DNA of 64,000 nucleotides from Lasiosphaeris hirsuta (GCA_030549175.1 JAUKUA010000004.1:4588001-4652000), one strand, 5' to 3'; positions 8,104-19,941 are shown, counted from the stretch's first letter. A program made the numbers and translations. Notes: generated by a model not told the origin, from the sequence alone.

Positions 8104-10794
8104 TTAAATAAGAAACACCAACTCCCACCTTCGGTTTGATAACCGATTCCAGTCGTCCTCCCAGATAGCTACCTCTCCTTCCCTTGACAGCCCACCAGAT
8201 GAATGCCTCTTAACAATTAATACACTAAGCTGACCACGCTCTCTGCTTCTCTCCAAGCTATCACGCCCGATGACAATACATTCCACTCGGCGTTTCCAAT
8301 AGCTTTCATCTTCTTGTTGCTCATGCTCGTTGAAAGGCGGTGGATGCTGATCCCACATGACATCCAACTTCAAACCGTCATCTGTTCGCAAGACATAACT
8401 CTTTTCCTCGTCCTTGTCCCTCTCGTCTTTGCCCCTGGGCTCGTTCACATTGAGTTCGAGAACAAGTTCAGCAAGGCTTGTCCACACAATCAGCAATGAG
8501 AATCGTGTCTCTGGGACCAGTAGCGCTGTAGGGATATCAGAAATGCTGACGGTGGCGTGCGTGTTTTGTCTCCACAGCGGGTTTGTCCCCTTGAATGGCT
8601 TTCCATAATCGTTTCGGTAATGCCTAAACGTCTGGTTCTGCGGGATGTGCTGGATAACCAAGCTGTCGCGGCCGTCTTCGTCGCTTGCCGCTCTCATATC
8701 GTTTCTTGCAATGTGATAGAACTCTAGGCTCGCGTGCTCGCTATCGAGGTGGCCGAACACCTCGTGGAAGTACACTTGCCCCACCCAACCCACCCACGCC
8801 CAGCTAGGGAAGCAGGCTTCCACTGTCTTACTTTGGCTTCCGCCATTGCTGCCGCCGTCTTCACCATCCCTTCTCAAGACCGGGACGTCGATCTGACACC
8901 GCTCCGCCCGTCGGCGCGGCCTCACGCGGCAGCACGGCCACGTTAGCGCAACCCCAAGAAATATCTTTGGCAGACCCCACAAAAATTCGAAGCCCGTCGC
9001 CTGCGTCATGGCGCGCAGAACGCCGCTGAAGGCATAGAGGCCATCGCTCTCGCGCGTAAGGCACCGCTTGACGTAGCTGTGCACGAGACATTGATACGTC
9101 TCGTCGAAACTCTGCACCGTTGACAGGTCCCAGAGGTTTTGGAAGGCGCCCTCATAGAACGCTGGCTCGTAGATGATCGTCTGGCCTTTTTGGTGCCAAA
9201 GGGGCAACTCCCAGCATGCGTCCTCACGCCACGTCGCTTGGCGGCACTCCCAGTAGACTTGCTCAGGCGTAAAGATGAGCCAGCGCCGTGACAGAATTGC
9301 CTCCTGGAAGGTCCAGCCGCGCGTGAACCAGCGTGAGTCGCCGATTATCTCAATGTTCGTTCTCAGGGGCTCGTACGTCTGTACGAGCCACATGCGCCTA
9401 TCACCGTCAGAACCGACACCACCGTCGGCGCCGATCTCGCCTTTGGTGGTCGTGGTGTTATTGCTGCTCCCGTGACCTGCTCCGATGGCGAACGGCTCCT
9501 CTTGCTGAAAGCGTGTCCCCGGTCGAACACCGGGCAACCCGCTGAGGGCGCTATCGCCCGCCGCATTGATGATGGTGAGCACTGCGCGGCCGTAGATGGC
9601 GTCCATTCGCGGCACGAAGCGCATCTTATCGACGTCTGAGTCCTGGACGATGCACAGGCTGTCGGCCCAGAGGTACCTCTCCCCGATGCCCCTCGTGACC
9701 GTAATTGCGTCGGCGATGGTGGCCGGAATCCAGGGCGCCCCTAGTGCTCCCTCCTGCTTGAGTTCTTCGAGCGTGGCGCTCGTCAGGACGCGGAACGGTG
9801 CAGTGCCCCAGACGTAGCTCAGCGCGACCCACAAGACGTCCTCAACATGTTCCGTTTCGACCAGACACATGCTCTCGACATCGACGAGACGGATGGATTC
9901 CAAGGGGCGCGACCCGATGGGGAGCCGCCCAGGCCGACAGCCATCGTCGTGCGCGGCATCGCACAGGGCTTTCCACTTTCGAAATAGGCGCGGATCTGCC
10001 GTGAGCGGCCGTCGCCTGGCCGTGTACGGCTCGGCTTCGGGCCACGTCAGCGGGTCGTCGTCTGCGGCGTTTGCGCCTTCGAAAATGTCGGCCACCCTCG
10101 ATGGCTGCTCGCAGCTCCTCTGCAGCGTCACGCTGGGTCCGATCCAGCGCCGCGGGACAGTGGGGTCGCGCACCGTAATGTTGATCTGGATGAAGCAGAG
10201 CCTGCCGTGGATGCCGTCATCAGTGTAACCGGTGTAATCATCGACGCTCTCCCCTTCCTCGGGCAGACGCTTTGGCCACAGGCCTGCCATCTCAACGCGC
10301 GATGTCGAGAGGTCCAGGCGGCCCGGTGAACCGAAATTTTGCGTTGCCCACTGCACAAACGCAGACCATATCTTGGCGCATAGAAAGCAGGCGCTGGCGT
10401 CTTCTTGGACATCAGTCAGTCGGCGATGCGGTAGATCATCCAGCAAGGCCTCGGCGTGTTTAGACTGGTCACTGGGGCTCCGCGTTTGGGTCTCGCCGTC
10501 GTCTTGGGTAGCGAAAACCAAGTCGGGAGGAAGCTTCGCAGCACCACTTTCATCTTCAGACAATAAATTGCCATCGCCATGACCTGGCTCGCCATTTTTT
10601 TGCCTTTCAAGCAGGTCTCTGAACTCTTGTAGCCAGGCGTCCTGTCGACGAGACCGGAACTTCGCATCGGAATTTGGCTCAAGATATCCGACCCCTTGTA
10701 TGCCGCCATTAGCTTCCCACTCGTCACACCACGAGCAGAAGCTCCATCTCGTGGCCACATCAAACTCTACCTCCGGTGGTGGCATTTGCACCAC
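8104..10794 (-). CDS. HET-domain (heterokaryon incompatibility) protein
   Basis: A single-exon open frame of 896 codons with ATG at 10794. The HET domain lies at about residues 315-500 and shows the family's blocks in order: ALSYVWG, then IADAITVTRGIGERYLWADS with LCIVQD, then DAIYGRAVLTIINAAGD, and finally RGWTFQEAILSRRWLIFT. The N-terminus carries a small Cys motif (FCSWCDEW) often seen in such proteins, and the C-terminal 400 residues have no domain I recognise. HET proteins trigger cell death when incompatible fungal cells fuse, or act in NLR-like immunity. The domain is probably a TIR-like fold. No frame break is seen, so this is the one intact HET gene of the window. The GC-rich codon use differs from the AT-rich flanks. 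Confidence 0.95.
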   Translation of the reverse strand: MVQMPPPEVEFDVATRWSFCSWCDEWEANGGIQGVGYLEPNSDAKFRSRRQDAWLQEFRDLLERQKNGEPGHGDGNLLSEDESGAAKLPPDLVFATQDDGETQTRSPSDQSKHAEALLDDLPHRRLTDVQEDASACFLCAKIWSAFVQWATQNFGSPGRLDLSTSRVEMAGLWPKRLPEEGESVDDYTGYTDDGIHGRLCFIQINITVRDPTVPRRWIGPSVTLQRSCEQPSRVADIFEGANAADDDPLTWPEAEPYTARRRPLTADPRLFRKWKALCDAAHDDGCRPGRLPIGSRPLESIRLVDVESMCLVETEHVEDVLWVALSYVWGTAPFRVLTSATLEELKQEGALGAPWIPATIADAITVTRGIGERYLWADSLCIVQDSDVDKMRFVPRMDAIYGRAVLTIINAAGDSALSGLPGVRPGTRFQQEEPFAIGAGHGSSNNTTTTKGEIGADGGVGSDGDRRMWLVQTYEPLRTNIEIIGDSRWFTRGWTFQEAILSRRWLIFTPEQVYWECRQATWREDACWELPLWHQKGQTIIYEPAFYEGAFQNLWDLSTVQSFDETYQCLVHSYVKRCLTRESDGLYAFSGVLRAMTQATGFEFLWGLPKIFLGVALTWPCCRVRPRRRAERCQIDVPVLRRDGEDGGSNGGSQSKTVEACFPSWAWVGWVGQVYFHEVFGHLDSEHASLEFYHIARNDMRAASDEDGRDSLVIQHIPQNQTFRHYRNDYGKPFKGTNPLWRQNTHATVSISDIPTALLVPETRFSLLIVWTSLAELVLELNVNEPRGKDERDKDEEKSYVLRTDDGLKLDVMWDQHPPPFNEHEQQEDESYWKRRVECIVIGRDSLERSRERGQLSVLIVKRHSSGGLSREGEVAIWEDDWNRLSNRRWELVFLI

Positions 10795-12600
10795 TGATAG
10801 TCGGCTTCTCTAGGATCAGTTCGGAATGTTTGAAGATCAGACCGTTCGGAACGCCCGACGAGATGAGGATGCCATGTAGCCATGCAGAACAGGCGAAGGC
10901 CCCTCATTGCTATAAATAACGCAATATCACGTGTTTCGTCCACCCTCCCTTCCACAGCTTAACATCGCCAAATTTCAGCATCAATGAAGAGTATTCACTA
11001 GTTTTTCCTTTCCCGAATTTCTTGTCAGACAGGAAAGGGCTGTGAGACGTCTTAACCGGGTCGAGGGGATAAAATTCCATAGCTTTAGGGATCCCTAGCT
11101 TTATCATACCTCATAGGCGAATACATCATATAGGCGAAAAGCACTCGCTCCCTTAGCAAACTGAGTGGAGGCCGCATATAAATACATGATAAAGTCGGGT
11201 AATGACCTGTTCTCCTTTACCCTGTCTCTCAACCTCTGATCCCCAGTCCACAACCCCCCCGCCGCGGCGTAAGAGGTTGCAATAGCGCGCAGAGTATCCC
11301 GCCCTCCTTCACCTCCTTCTTATCGACCCCATGTTCGTCCTGACACGTGTACCCGCTAAAGGCACGCCATCACACCACAAGCCCCTAAACCAGGAAGACA
11401 CTTTGAACACCGTTGGAAGGAGAGGAGGTGCTCAGGATGTGGATGGTGATAGACACCTGCTTTTCTCCCCCCCCCCTCCCCTAGATCTGCAAGCTAACTG
11501 GATATAGGGCATTTGCTCCTGAAAAAGCTGTCAGATATAACAGCAATTACCACCGCATAGAAGTATTTAATGTTCCGTGCTTTTAGTGTAGTGGTAATTA
11601 GTGACCTAAGCGCTCGGACGGAGGATCTCGGTCAACCCCAACTTCGCAGATAAACCAAGGAAAACCGGCAATCTGAAGACTAATATCGCACGAACCAGCC
11701 CACCGGAACTGACAACGGCTTGGATACATTTGCCGTTATCACAGAGAACCGTTTTGCCACTCCCTTTATTTTTCTCACTTCTTAGCACTAAATGCAGCTC
11801 ACGGGTATCTTTACTCCGGGCTGGCATTCCTCGTAGTATCCCCTTGGCATTGTATGGACTTCATAATTTCCTAGGAAAAAGAGGGTAGCATGTTACTTTG
11901 TAGTTATCAACTAGTAGACTAATAGCACTTGGGGTTCTTTTTACTAAATAAACTCTTAAAACCGCCTCCCCGTAACACACTCTAGTCTGTTGATGTCAAA
12001 AAGAAAGGGGCTCTGGCAAGGGGCCAGAACTGTCAGAATCTCTGCACACTAGATTCGGTAGAATTGATGGGGTTGCAGCAGGCTCCTGAGGCGAAATGCG
12101 GTTTTGCGAGCGCGTTCCCTACCAGTTCCTGCTGAATAGTGTCTGCTGAGATTATTACATACAATCCAAAGTCTTAGTTTAAGCGCTTTCAGCATATGGT
12201 TTAATGAATGCTAGAATGCAGTACTATTTTTTCCATGTGTTCCTAAAGCCTTCTTATGTCCTAGTATTTATTACTGTATAGTACTCGGGGCGAGTCAGGA
12301 AAACAAGTCAGGACATGTCATGTTTGTATATATCGAATTAATACTTCCTGTGGTCTTTCGGGATGTCACCTTTGTAAGTGCTTGTTTGTGAAGGTTTAGC
12401 GCTCGAATTATCCTTTCAGCATAGAATGTCCCTTTCGATTACTTGCTTTGTCTGTTCCCCTTTATATATAGAGAGATTATTTAGCAACGCCGACGTGCGG
12501 TGTTGTTGTGGAGATAGAAGGCTGCGACCCTCCTGCCAGCCCCGGGTGAAGAAAACTTGTCAGGAGAACGCCGGCCCTCTCCCCATTAGAAGCCCTTCGG
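10795..12600. other. long intergenic, no gene seen
   Basis: Upstream of the HET gene. It holds poly-C runs (for example near 11467-11476) and AT-rich stretches. Short open frames on both strands have neither coding character nor domains. The HET promoter should lie in the first few hundred bases, but no specific element can be named. Confidence 0.5.
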
Positions 12601-12984
12601 GAGCGGAACCTTGGCCTCTGAGTTGACGAATCCAAACATGCCGTCGACAAACGACTCATCGACACGGGAGGTGATGGGGGTGGCAGCGGTATCGCCACGT
12701 TCCAAGAACAATAGCAAGAGCTTATTTCCCGCTTTAAAGATCTTGGCAGGCAGGTCTGGCTGCAGCACGCCGAGATGAAAGCTAGAAGGCCCGTGCAGAG
12801 AAGTTTGCCACCGCCTGCCGTCTCGAGCTCGAAACTCTTCGCTATCTGAAGGAGGATATGGTTCTCTTGTTGGGGAGGGTGACACATGAGGAGGTGGGGG
12901 TGGGAGACGCGGCGACGCGTGTGCTCAATGTGGTCGAGACGTTGATTAAGAGTATCGAGGAGAAATTCCTGTGATATCGACACT
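12600..12984 (+). pseudogene. coiled-coil protein fragment, broken
   Basis: On the plus strand three consecutive helical, Glu/Lys/Leu-rich pieces can be read in nearly one frame: QELISRFKDLGRQVWLQ, then KARAEKFATACRLELETLRY, then LKEDMVLLLGRVTHEEVGVG and VLNVVETLIKSIEEKFL before a TGA. They are separated by an in-frame TAG near 12713 and a one-base shift near 12782. Third-position bias supports plus-strand coding. On the minus strand an open frame (12586-12885) is also present, so the call is weak. No family is recognised. Confidence 0.33.
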
Positions 12985-13096
12985 CGTCTCGGTGGGACGT
13001 AAACAATACCGCTGACGTACCATGCTTTGTCAATCTTGTAGTCTCTCCTCCCTTCCCCCCCTAAATGCCAAACACGGTAAGTATGACCAACCCTGT

Positions 13097-14160
13097 CTAC
13101 CCGTCCAGCAGTGGCTCTTCTGCACCGCCACGACCAAAATCTATACCAACAAGCCCATCTGCTCCAAATTCGCCCCGGAGTCTGCTACGAACTCTCGCTC
13201 CGACCTCATCCAGCCTCAAGCACTTCCTCCTTCCCTTCTCATCGACAGACACATCAAGGCAGCCCCCCTCGTCCACAGCTGCTGCTCTTCCGTGCTCGAG
13301 GGAATATTCGTGCCACCTCATGTGAGACGTCATCTCTTCTTCCGCAAATCCGCCTTCTCGCCGCCTTCTCGCCGACTCTTGCTTGTCCGTCAGCAGCTGG
13401 TACGTCTTTTTCATACCCTAGAAGAGCGTCTCGACGGACGGCACAAAGTATGCCATGATAACCGGGGTGGCAGCCGCTCTGATGGGGGAAGTCTGTGTCT
13501 CACTATCGCATCCGCAGTCTGCCCTCCATCCCGGGGCTGCCCACGCCCCGTCCAAGCCCGAAGCGCCCACGGCCGCTCGGCCTCGTTTCGGCTTCTTCAC
13601 CTGCGCCAACGTGGTGACTTTCTGGTCCAACATGTCCAAGGAAGATTCGATAGCGCCGGCACGCCGTACGCTCTCCGTCACGTCAGCATGGAATGCCTTT
13701 ACGACATCATGCAGTCGGGCCACCTCCTCGGCCGCACGTCCCGTCGCGGCGGAGCCGTATCCGCTAGCCGTCTCGTCGCCGCTCCACCAGCTGTAAAAGT
13801 CGAAGCTCTTCCATTGTTTCGTAAAGGACCCGTCTGACGTTCCTTCTCGGTGGTGTCCCGCTTGCGCTGCCGTTGTCTCTGAGAGCAAGCAAGTCGGCGA
13901 CTCCCAAAGAAATGCTGACAAACGACACCGCGGCAGCGATGATGATCAACCAGGCACACCAGGTCTCCCTAGATCGTTTCGTCGCCTCCTCTCTAGCGAT
14001 GTATGGGGGATACACCTGAATGGTACCTGCGCCGCGGACTGCAAAGTTCCCAGAGTGGTCTCGGCCATGTAAAGGGTACTGGCGTAGATAGCTACCACGA
14101 AACGCAGAGACACCGTCACTGCTTATGTGGAGCGAGATGGCGTCTGGGGTGGGAGACCAA
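13097..14160 (-). pseudogene. possible membrane protein, several exons or breaks
   Basis: The minus strand encodes, in order, a hydrophobic segment (VVAIYASTLYMAETTLGT, about 14045-14100), a second one (WCAWLIIIAAAVSFVSIS, about 13900-13960), an amphipathic helical region (about 13560-13760) and a charged tail (13097-13414). The two hydrophobic pieces can be joined by a GTACCA...TCTAG intron, but the later parts lie in different frames and I could not find convincing introns for all joins. The plus strand also has a 271-codon open frame here. I regard the minus strand as more likely because of the hydrophobic segments and the helix pattern. Family unknown. Confidence 0.33.
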
Positions 14161-14180
14161 GAAGAGTGGAAAACGAGCTC

Positions 14181-15049
14181 ATGTGGATGAACCTCACCAC
14201 CCTGAAGGCAGACGTGACGAAGCCGCAGCCAGACGAGCTGCAAGGAGCCCCGGGTACGCTGAGTCTCGAAAAGCTCAGTGTAGAGTCGCTTGCCTTCTTC
14301 ATGCACCCCTGGCATCTTAAGTTATCAGAGCGTGAAGTTTGCAACAGCTCCTTCGCCGAGCTGGCCTCGCTGCCGCTCCACGACACATGGATTCCGCTTG
14401 CCGAGTTCTACACCTCGCTGGCGCGTATCGAGAAGTATATGGCTACTGACGACATCATCGAGAGAGGACACATGGTGTTGAGGAACCGCTGGCCGCTGGT
14501 CATTCCGCTCTTGATGGCCACTGGATCCGCAGAGGTATGTTTTTTTTCTCTTCTTCTTTCTTCGTCTACCTTGCCACCAATGCTAATCACGTATACTATC
14601 AGTCCATGTACACCGTGTCGTCCCCCTTTCCGGCCCAAGCCTTCGAAGAGGCCACGTCGGAGATGAATTCGTTCAACCTGCCGCTGCGTACCCGCCGCCC
14701 CGACCCCATCCTGTACGGCGAGTACACGGCCGTGTTCCTGCGGGAGCCCGACCTCGGCCGCCTGCGCTACGGGATGGTTACGCGCAACGCCAAGGGGCAG
14801 TTGGAGGTGTACGACCCTGCCGACGTCGCCGATGCGGTCGACGACGCGGCGGCCCAGCTTGCCTGGCGTCACGGCATCGGCGCGCTGCCGCTGTGGGTTG
14901 AGGGGGAGGAAAGAGAGGGGCCAGACAAGGCCAAGAGGAAAGGAATGAAAACGGCCAAGGGAAGCGGAATGAAAAAGGCCAACGAGAAGGGGCGATCATC
15001 CAAGTGCCGGCATATGGACCAGAGCCCGAAATCCTACCAATACGTATAA
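14181..15049 (+). CDS. hypothetical protein with Lys-rich tail
   Basis: Two exons, 14181-14534 and 14603-15049. The 68-nt intron (GTATGT...TATCAG, pyrimidine-rich) is in phase 0, and the product is 266 residues. Codon third positions are strongly G/C, as in other genes of the window. The protein has a helical N-terminal half (SLARIEKYMATDDIIERGHM), a mixed middle and a basic, Lys-rich C-terminus starting near residue 215. No domain is recognised. The open frame extends upstream of 14181 to about 14088 without an ATG, so an earlier exon cannot be excluded. It appears divergent from the putative membrane protein on the other strand. Confidence 0.6.
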
Positions 15050-16218
15050 TCTAAGCTGTATGTCTATGTTTGTATAAGTGTATTCATAGTGGCAAACTTC
15101 TTCGGGCCCCTCATGTACTTGAAGATTCAAGAATGGGCGCCATGAGTTCACCCAAGCCGGGATGACTTACAAATCCCCCGTAGATGCAGAGGCGGGTGTC
15201 CCCCTTAGCGCTTATAGCATGGCATTTGCATCCCGTTCATATGGAATTTAATAGGGTTATCTGGTGACCCTGGCTCAGATCACGTAAACACTAGCAATTG
15301 TGCTGTATTCCGAAGTAGAGTAAATTGGGTGACGAAGAGGATGAGTTTAGGATTTAGGATCCTGGCCCTGCGCAAGATGGTCACTTGCTTGCTGCAGGAA
15401 GTCATTCACTGCCCATCCATCCTCTTATCTATCTACTTATCTACTTATCTAATCCATCGATACTGTACCCGTATCAGAATTGCTCGACAATTTTACAGAT
15501 TCTGGGCCAGGTATATATATCGCCTTGGCCAACGAGGTGCGGTGGTGTAGTTACATCCCGAGGATCAATTAGCACAATGTCAGAATGGCAAGAAGAGTGG
15601 ATGATCCGTAATCGTACCAACGGATAAAATTCCTGCTGGTTCTTTACTGATTATTACGCAGTTTTTTCACCAAGTTGCATCTCGTATTCGATACGGTAAG
15701 GATAACAAAGAGCTCCGACTTCTCTTCGGGCACGAGGTCATCCACTGCAGCATGAACCTTCTGTTCAATCGGTATGCTTGGCACGTCGAGTCCCCACAGT
15801 CGATCACAAGACCGCAGAGATCGCTGCAGAACCAAAAAAAAAAAAAAAAAGAAGACTGAAGCCAAGGGCGGAGAAGAGAGTCAAAGAGGAAGATAGAGGA
15901 AGATGAGTATATACTACGGGTATAATACGGAAGAAGCCTCGACCCAGCTCCCCCAAGCACAGGGAAATATTGAAGGATTGAGTGTTGTGAACATTATGGT
16001 TGCCAAGATTAGGGGGGGGGGCGGGGAGGGTGCAGATCATGTCCGGTTTGGGACGAAAGACCTGGTTGGTGAGTCACACACACATGCTACCTAACAGACC
16101 CTGACCAAATCTTCAACGACGCCTAATGTCCCCAGTCAATGCACAACAGATACCCTCTCGCGAAAACCAAGCATCAACAATCAGCTTTAAGTTGCTTAAT
16201 TCTTCACAAGATTACAAA
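15050..16218. other. intergenic with poly-A and poly-G runs
   Basis: Holds a CTATCTACTTAT microsatellite near 15425-15450, a run of 17 A at 15834-15850 and a run of nine G near 16012-16020. No gene is supported. Confidence 0.5.
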
Positions 16219-18068
16219 ATGGAGGGTATCATGTTTGAGAAACATGTCAGTCAGTGCAAGAGCGTGCACGAGTCAACAGGCTACGCAGAAATCTTCTCAT
16301 ATACGGTACGTTCCGCCTCTTGCTATGGATGGCGAAGGGACCGTGACCACCAACACGTAGATAGGACCAGAATTACAACAGTTCGGTGTGTGGCGACAAG
16401 CAGCCTCTTGCAGCGAGGGAATTTTCCGACTTTCTTGACCGTCAGGTAATTTTGTACCGCTCTGCTACACCTAAGTGCCTGGTAATTATAAAATCTTACT
16501 CGGGACATAGGGTAGATTCGCACCCGCAAAGCTTCCAGAAGGAGTCAAATTGGTCAGCGGAATCCGATTGCTGTATGTCGAAAGGAACCTACCTCTCAGG
16601 GGTGATGGAGCTCTAATCTGGAATTCGCTGCCAGGCTTCAGCTCAACGCTCACAATTCCGACACCTTTGCGCCGAATGTTATCTCTCTGAGCCGGAGCGA
16701 ATACACGTCAATGGTTAGGAAATGGCATCTCCCAACGCGCGCGGTCGAGGCAACGAGTGTCGTGGGCCCTTTCTTTTGGTATGGGCACAATCGAGACAGC
16801 GATGATCCGCGTTTCCGTACGTTAGTCAACTAGGTAGTATGCATAGAAAAATGCTTTGGGTGCACACGGCTGACCGGTAGAATAGAAATGATGTTTCGAA
16901 AGTCGGACGTGAAGAAGAAAGGCATGACACGCGGTTGGGAGCTGTTGCTCTCGTACTCGATCCGGGAGGGTATGACATTGGGATTCCTGAAGGGAACCCC
17001 CTCTTCAGACGTCGCAGAGGTGGTGCGCCACGTCCAATCCTGCACGGCCGAGATCGGTCACCCCCTACTGGTTCCCATCATTACGCTATCTTACCAGCTA
17101 TCACCTAGACAAGAAGAGCGCCAGCGCGAAGCGCGAAGCTGGGTGCGGAGGCTTGAAAACGCTCTCAGTATGCGATCCGAGATAGATGATCCGTACTTCA
17201 ACAACTCGGCATTGGACATTGATATGATCAGTCGTGACCTAGCTGAATGCCAATGCCAAATCCTGTGGATGCAACCGGCGGCATGGCAAAAGATCCTCCT
17301 TCGCTTTCAGGAAGCTATGGCGGCCTTCTGGGCTGCTTGCGCGGATCAGAAGAAAGATAAGCCGCTGGAGAGAAGCCACAGCATGATGCAAGATCGCCTC
17401 CGCTTTTACCAAGACAAGCTGGACGGCACCCAATACTACATAGATGCGACCTTAGCACGGCTCGAGATCCAGCGCAACTCGGTAAGCTTCCTCCCTTTTC
17501 TCTGGCATCTCGTAGAACGGGGCTCGTGAGCCGAGTGCTGACCTAGAACGTGGTCTGTAGCTGTTCACCGTTCTGTCCCAGAAGAACGGCGAGGTCAACC
17601 TCGAAGTGGCCAGCCAACAGCGACGACTAGCGCATTATAGTATGCGGGACAGCTCATCCATGAAGACGCTCTCCTTGCTCGGTGCTGCCTTCCTTCCGGG
17701 CACCTTTCTAGCTGCTATATTCAGTATGACTTTTTTCAACTTCCAGAGTGAGTTTCTTCCCTTGTTCCCCCTGCCCTCCCCCCTCTCTCGCATCAACCGT
17801 TGGATCGATACTCTAGGCTTACGCGTGAGACTGCTGTCTAGACCTCGACTCTGTCGTCTCACCTCGGCTATGGATCTACTTTGTGGTCATGATACCCTTC
17901 ACTATTGCCGTAGTCGGCGCTTGGATTATCTGGGATCGGAGGCAAACTCAACAGGCCGAGCGCGAAAGCCAGGATCAAGAGCAAAATCTGGGGGCCCGGA
18001 TGGGATTGATGAGGCGGGGGAAAATGGTGCCCGCTGGGGAATCTCCCTGGCAGCGTCTTGCTTTATGA
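16219..18068 (+). CDS. CorA-like fungal membrane protein, one frame break
   Basis: Six exons can be laid out: 16219-16305, 16365-16445, 16511-16816, 16886-17481, 17561-17747 and 17842-18068, all with GT...AG introns of 59-94 nt and matching phases. The product would be about 493 residues. Its C-terminus carries the CorA-type arrangement: a helical stretch (MKTLSLLGAAFLPGTFLAAI), a first membrane segment, then a second one (IYFVVMIPFTIAVVGAWIIW). The linker FSMTFF lacks the classical Gly-Met-Asn motif, as in many fungal CorA-like proteins. The one defect is in exon 3: in the TCTCTCTG run at 16682-16689 the frame slips by two bases. Both sides of the slip read as good protein. It is either a real mutation or an assembly error. 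Function may be cation transport or, as suggested for this fungal group, a role in stress or allorecognition; neither is shown here. Confidence 0.82.
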
Positions 18069-18159
18069 TTCCTAGTTCCCAGTTCATACAAACGCAGATT
18101 TCTTTGCCCGGTTGACTGCATTAGGATCCAGCCGTAAATGCTTGATCATCATTTGCCAT

Positions 18160-18310
18160 TTACCTAAATACGTTGGACAGCATGTCAAAGGTGTTGACGT
18201 TGTTACTAGTGGCGTCAAAGATTCTCTTGCCCATTCGGATGTAGTCGCTTTCAAGGTCCGAAACGAGGCTTATGCCCTGGACCATCAAGAGGATTGCAAC
18301 TGCGTTTGTT
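18160..18310 (-). other. possible coding fragment
   Basis: A minus-strand stretch of about 48 codons reads as plausible protein (ILLMVQGISLVSDLESDYIR, then RIFDATSNNVNTFDMLSNVF) and ends at a TAA at 18160-18162. Upstream it meets a TGA in the same frame, and another frame opens a Cys-rich stretch. It may be the last exon of an unrecognised gene or a remnant. Confidence 0.25.
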
Positions 18311-18603
18311 CAAACAGTCGTCGGTATTCTGGCAGAAAAAGGACGACAAGGATGAGCTATGGCATGGGTATTCCCCGTCAGATCCGTCGCCACGCTTGCC
18401 AAGGCAACGAAACACCTCGTGCGGTGTAGCTAGCATACCCATGACAACCGTGAGATCATCCTCCTAGGTAGGCATCTATTAAGACTAATTGAGGCACTCC
18501 ACTAATCCCCCGTCATGAGAAGTGAGCTCGGGCTCACGCCCTGTCTGTGTTCTGCTGCTCTCTCTCCCGGCATATCCCCCCTGCGCCTACATCAAATCTT
18601 CCA

Positions 18604-18924
18604 TCAAGCCGCCCTGCTCAAATCCAACTCCTCATCGCCAAGAAAAGTAAAGGCGTCCAGGAAGTCAAGGTTAATGTTACCAAGACCGAAGAAGCCATCC
18701 TGTCCCGAAGGCCCCTGGTCTAGAGTATTCGACAAAACGTCCAAACCAGTCCGGCTCGATGCTTATGTGCTAACGCTCAGTATCGACTCAGATCCCCGGG
18801 GTTCGGTCGTGAAAGCAGAAGCTGAAAACGAGGGCAGTTCAAGTTGCAAATCTTCAACCGTCCCACTGTTGGAGAGCCGGGATTGCCAATACGCCGGCGA
18901 AAAAATATCGACCTTTATTGGTTT
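18604..18924 (-). pseudogene. unrecognised gene fragment with in-frame stop
   Basis: A minus-strand frame of 107 codons from a plausible acceptor (TTTAG at 18925-18929) to a TGA at 18604-18606. It reads well (VDIFSPAYWQSRLSN early; GFFGLGNINLDFLDAF and GDEELDLSRAA late) but holds a TAA at 18763-18765. No family is recognised. The first exon or exons could not be found. The plus-strand open frame over the same bases (18515-18928) is low-complexity and less convincing. Confidence 0.35.
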
Positions 18925-19501
18925 CTAAACGACACTGCAATCCTACCCGCCCATCCGTGTTCTTTTTTTTGGTTGGTCTTTGGGAGTGCAGCAGCGAACG
19001 CAGACACTATAGAAAGGGTTCGGATGAGTAGTCCAGTGAGAAGCTAGAAGCTATATGTCCTGCTGGAGGGTATGGAGGAGGAAGCTGTCGTTATTTTGGG
19101 AGTCGACAATATGAGAGGCCACGTTTTGAGGTTGGCTACAGTAATAGATGTATACTCCCATGGATCCTTCCAAGGGCGGCATAACCTGCAACCTGCAAGA
19201 CGGCCAGACTTCAGAGCCGGCCCTGGCTTACAAGACTTAGCCTAGAGTCATAGTTACGCGAGAGAAGAACAAGGTTGGGAGCAAAATAAATTGCGGGGAG
19301 TGAAGGGCTGGGAAGCCTTCAAGGATCTAGATGTCTAGGGACTCGAGAAAGAAGAAGAGAAAGAAGCCCACCACCATCCGTCGTGTACGTTCCCGTCCCC
19401 ATCCACCGACGTCGCCGCCACCACCACCACCCCCACCACTTTCACCGAGTCTGCCAAAGGTTTATGTTGGAGATGTTGTGTCTGAGATGGACTCGGCAGA
19501 C

Positions 19502-19941
19502 TTAAAAGCACTGCGCATAGACGGTCGGCGGCGTGTCTTTGTTGCCGTTGGAGTTCTTGCATCCCGTCTGCTTGCAGCTGACGCCCGGAATACCCGGAAA
19601 GCCGTCCGAGCCCGTGGGGTAGATGTCGGTGTTGATCTCGTCGCCGGGGGGCGTGAGGCGCGCGAGCTGGGCGCGAGTCACGCCTGTGTTTTGTCAGTGA
19701 CTGTTTTTTCCTCTTCTTTGGGGGGGGGGGGGGAGGGGGTTAAATTTTTGTTTCTTGGGGGACCCAGGGGGCAATGGGAGGGGTAGGCGAAAGTGAGAGG
19801 GTAGTGAGGCAGTATATGAGACTCACACTGGTAGACATCGAGCAGCTCGGAGCCGCAGAAGAGGCCGTTGGGAGGGCATGCAGCCTGGACGCCGGCGATG
19901 AGGGCCACGGCGGCGAGGAGGATGGTGCTGAACTTGGCCAT
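19502..19941 (-). CDS. small secreted cysteine-rich protein (effector-like)
   Basis: Two exons on the minus strand, 19941-19827 and 19683-19502. A 143-nt intron (GTGAGT...ACACAG) splits a Cys codon. The product is 98 residues with a clear signal peptide (KFSTILLAAVALIAGVQA) and six cysteines in the mature part, compatible with three disulfide bridges. The intron is unusually long for this window and holds a C14 run on the minus strand. Such proteins in plant- or insect-associated fungi are often effectors or surface-active proteins. No known family is recognised, and the spacing does not fit hydrophobins (no CC pairs). Confidence 0.8.

Noticed and set aside
12586..12885. Minus-strand frame near 12.6 kb as the real gene
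   Set aside because: Reads acceptably, but the plus strand gives a longer chain of helical segments ending in one stop; left unresolved in favour of plus.
13022..13837. 271-codon plus-strand open frame
   Set aside because: Low-complexity, Ser/Arg/Pro-rich translation opposite a better minus-strand candidate with membrane helices; probably a shadow frame.
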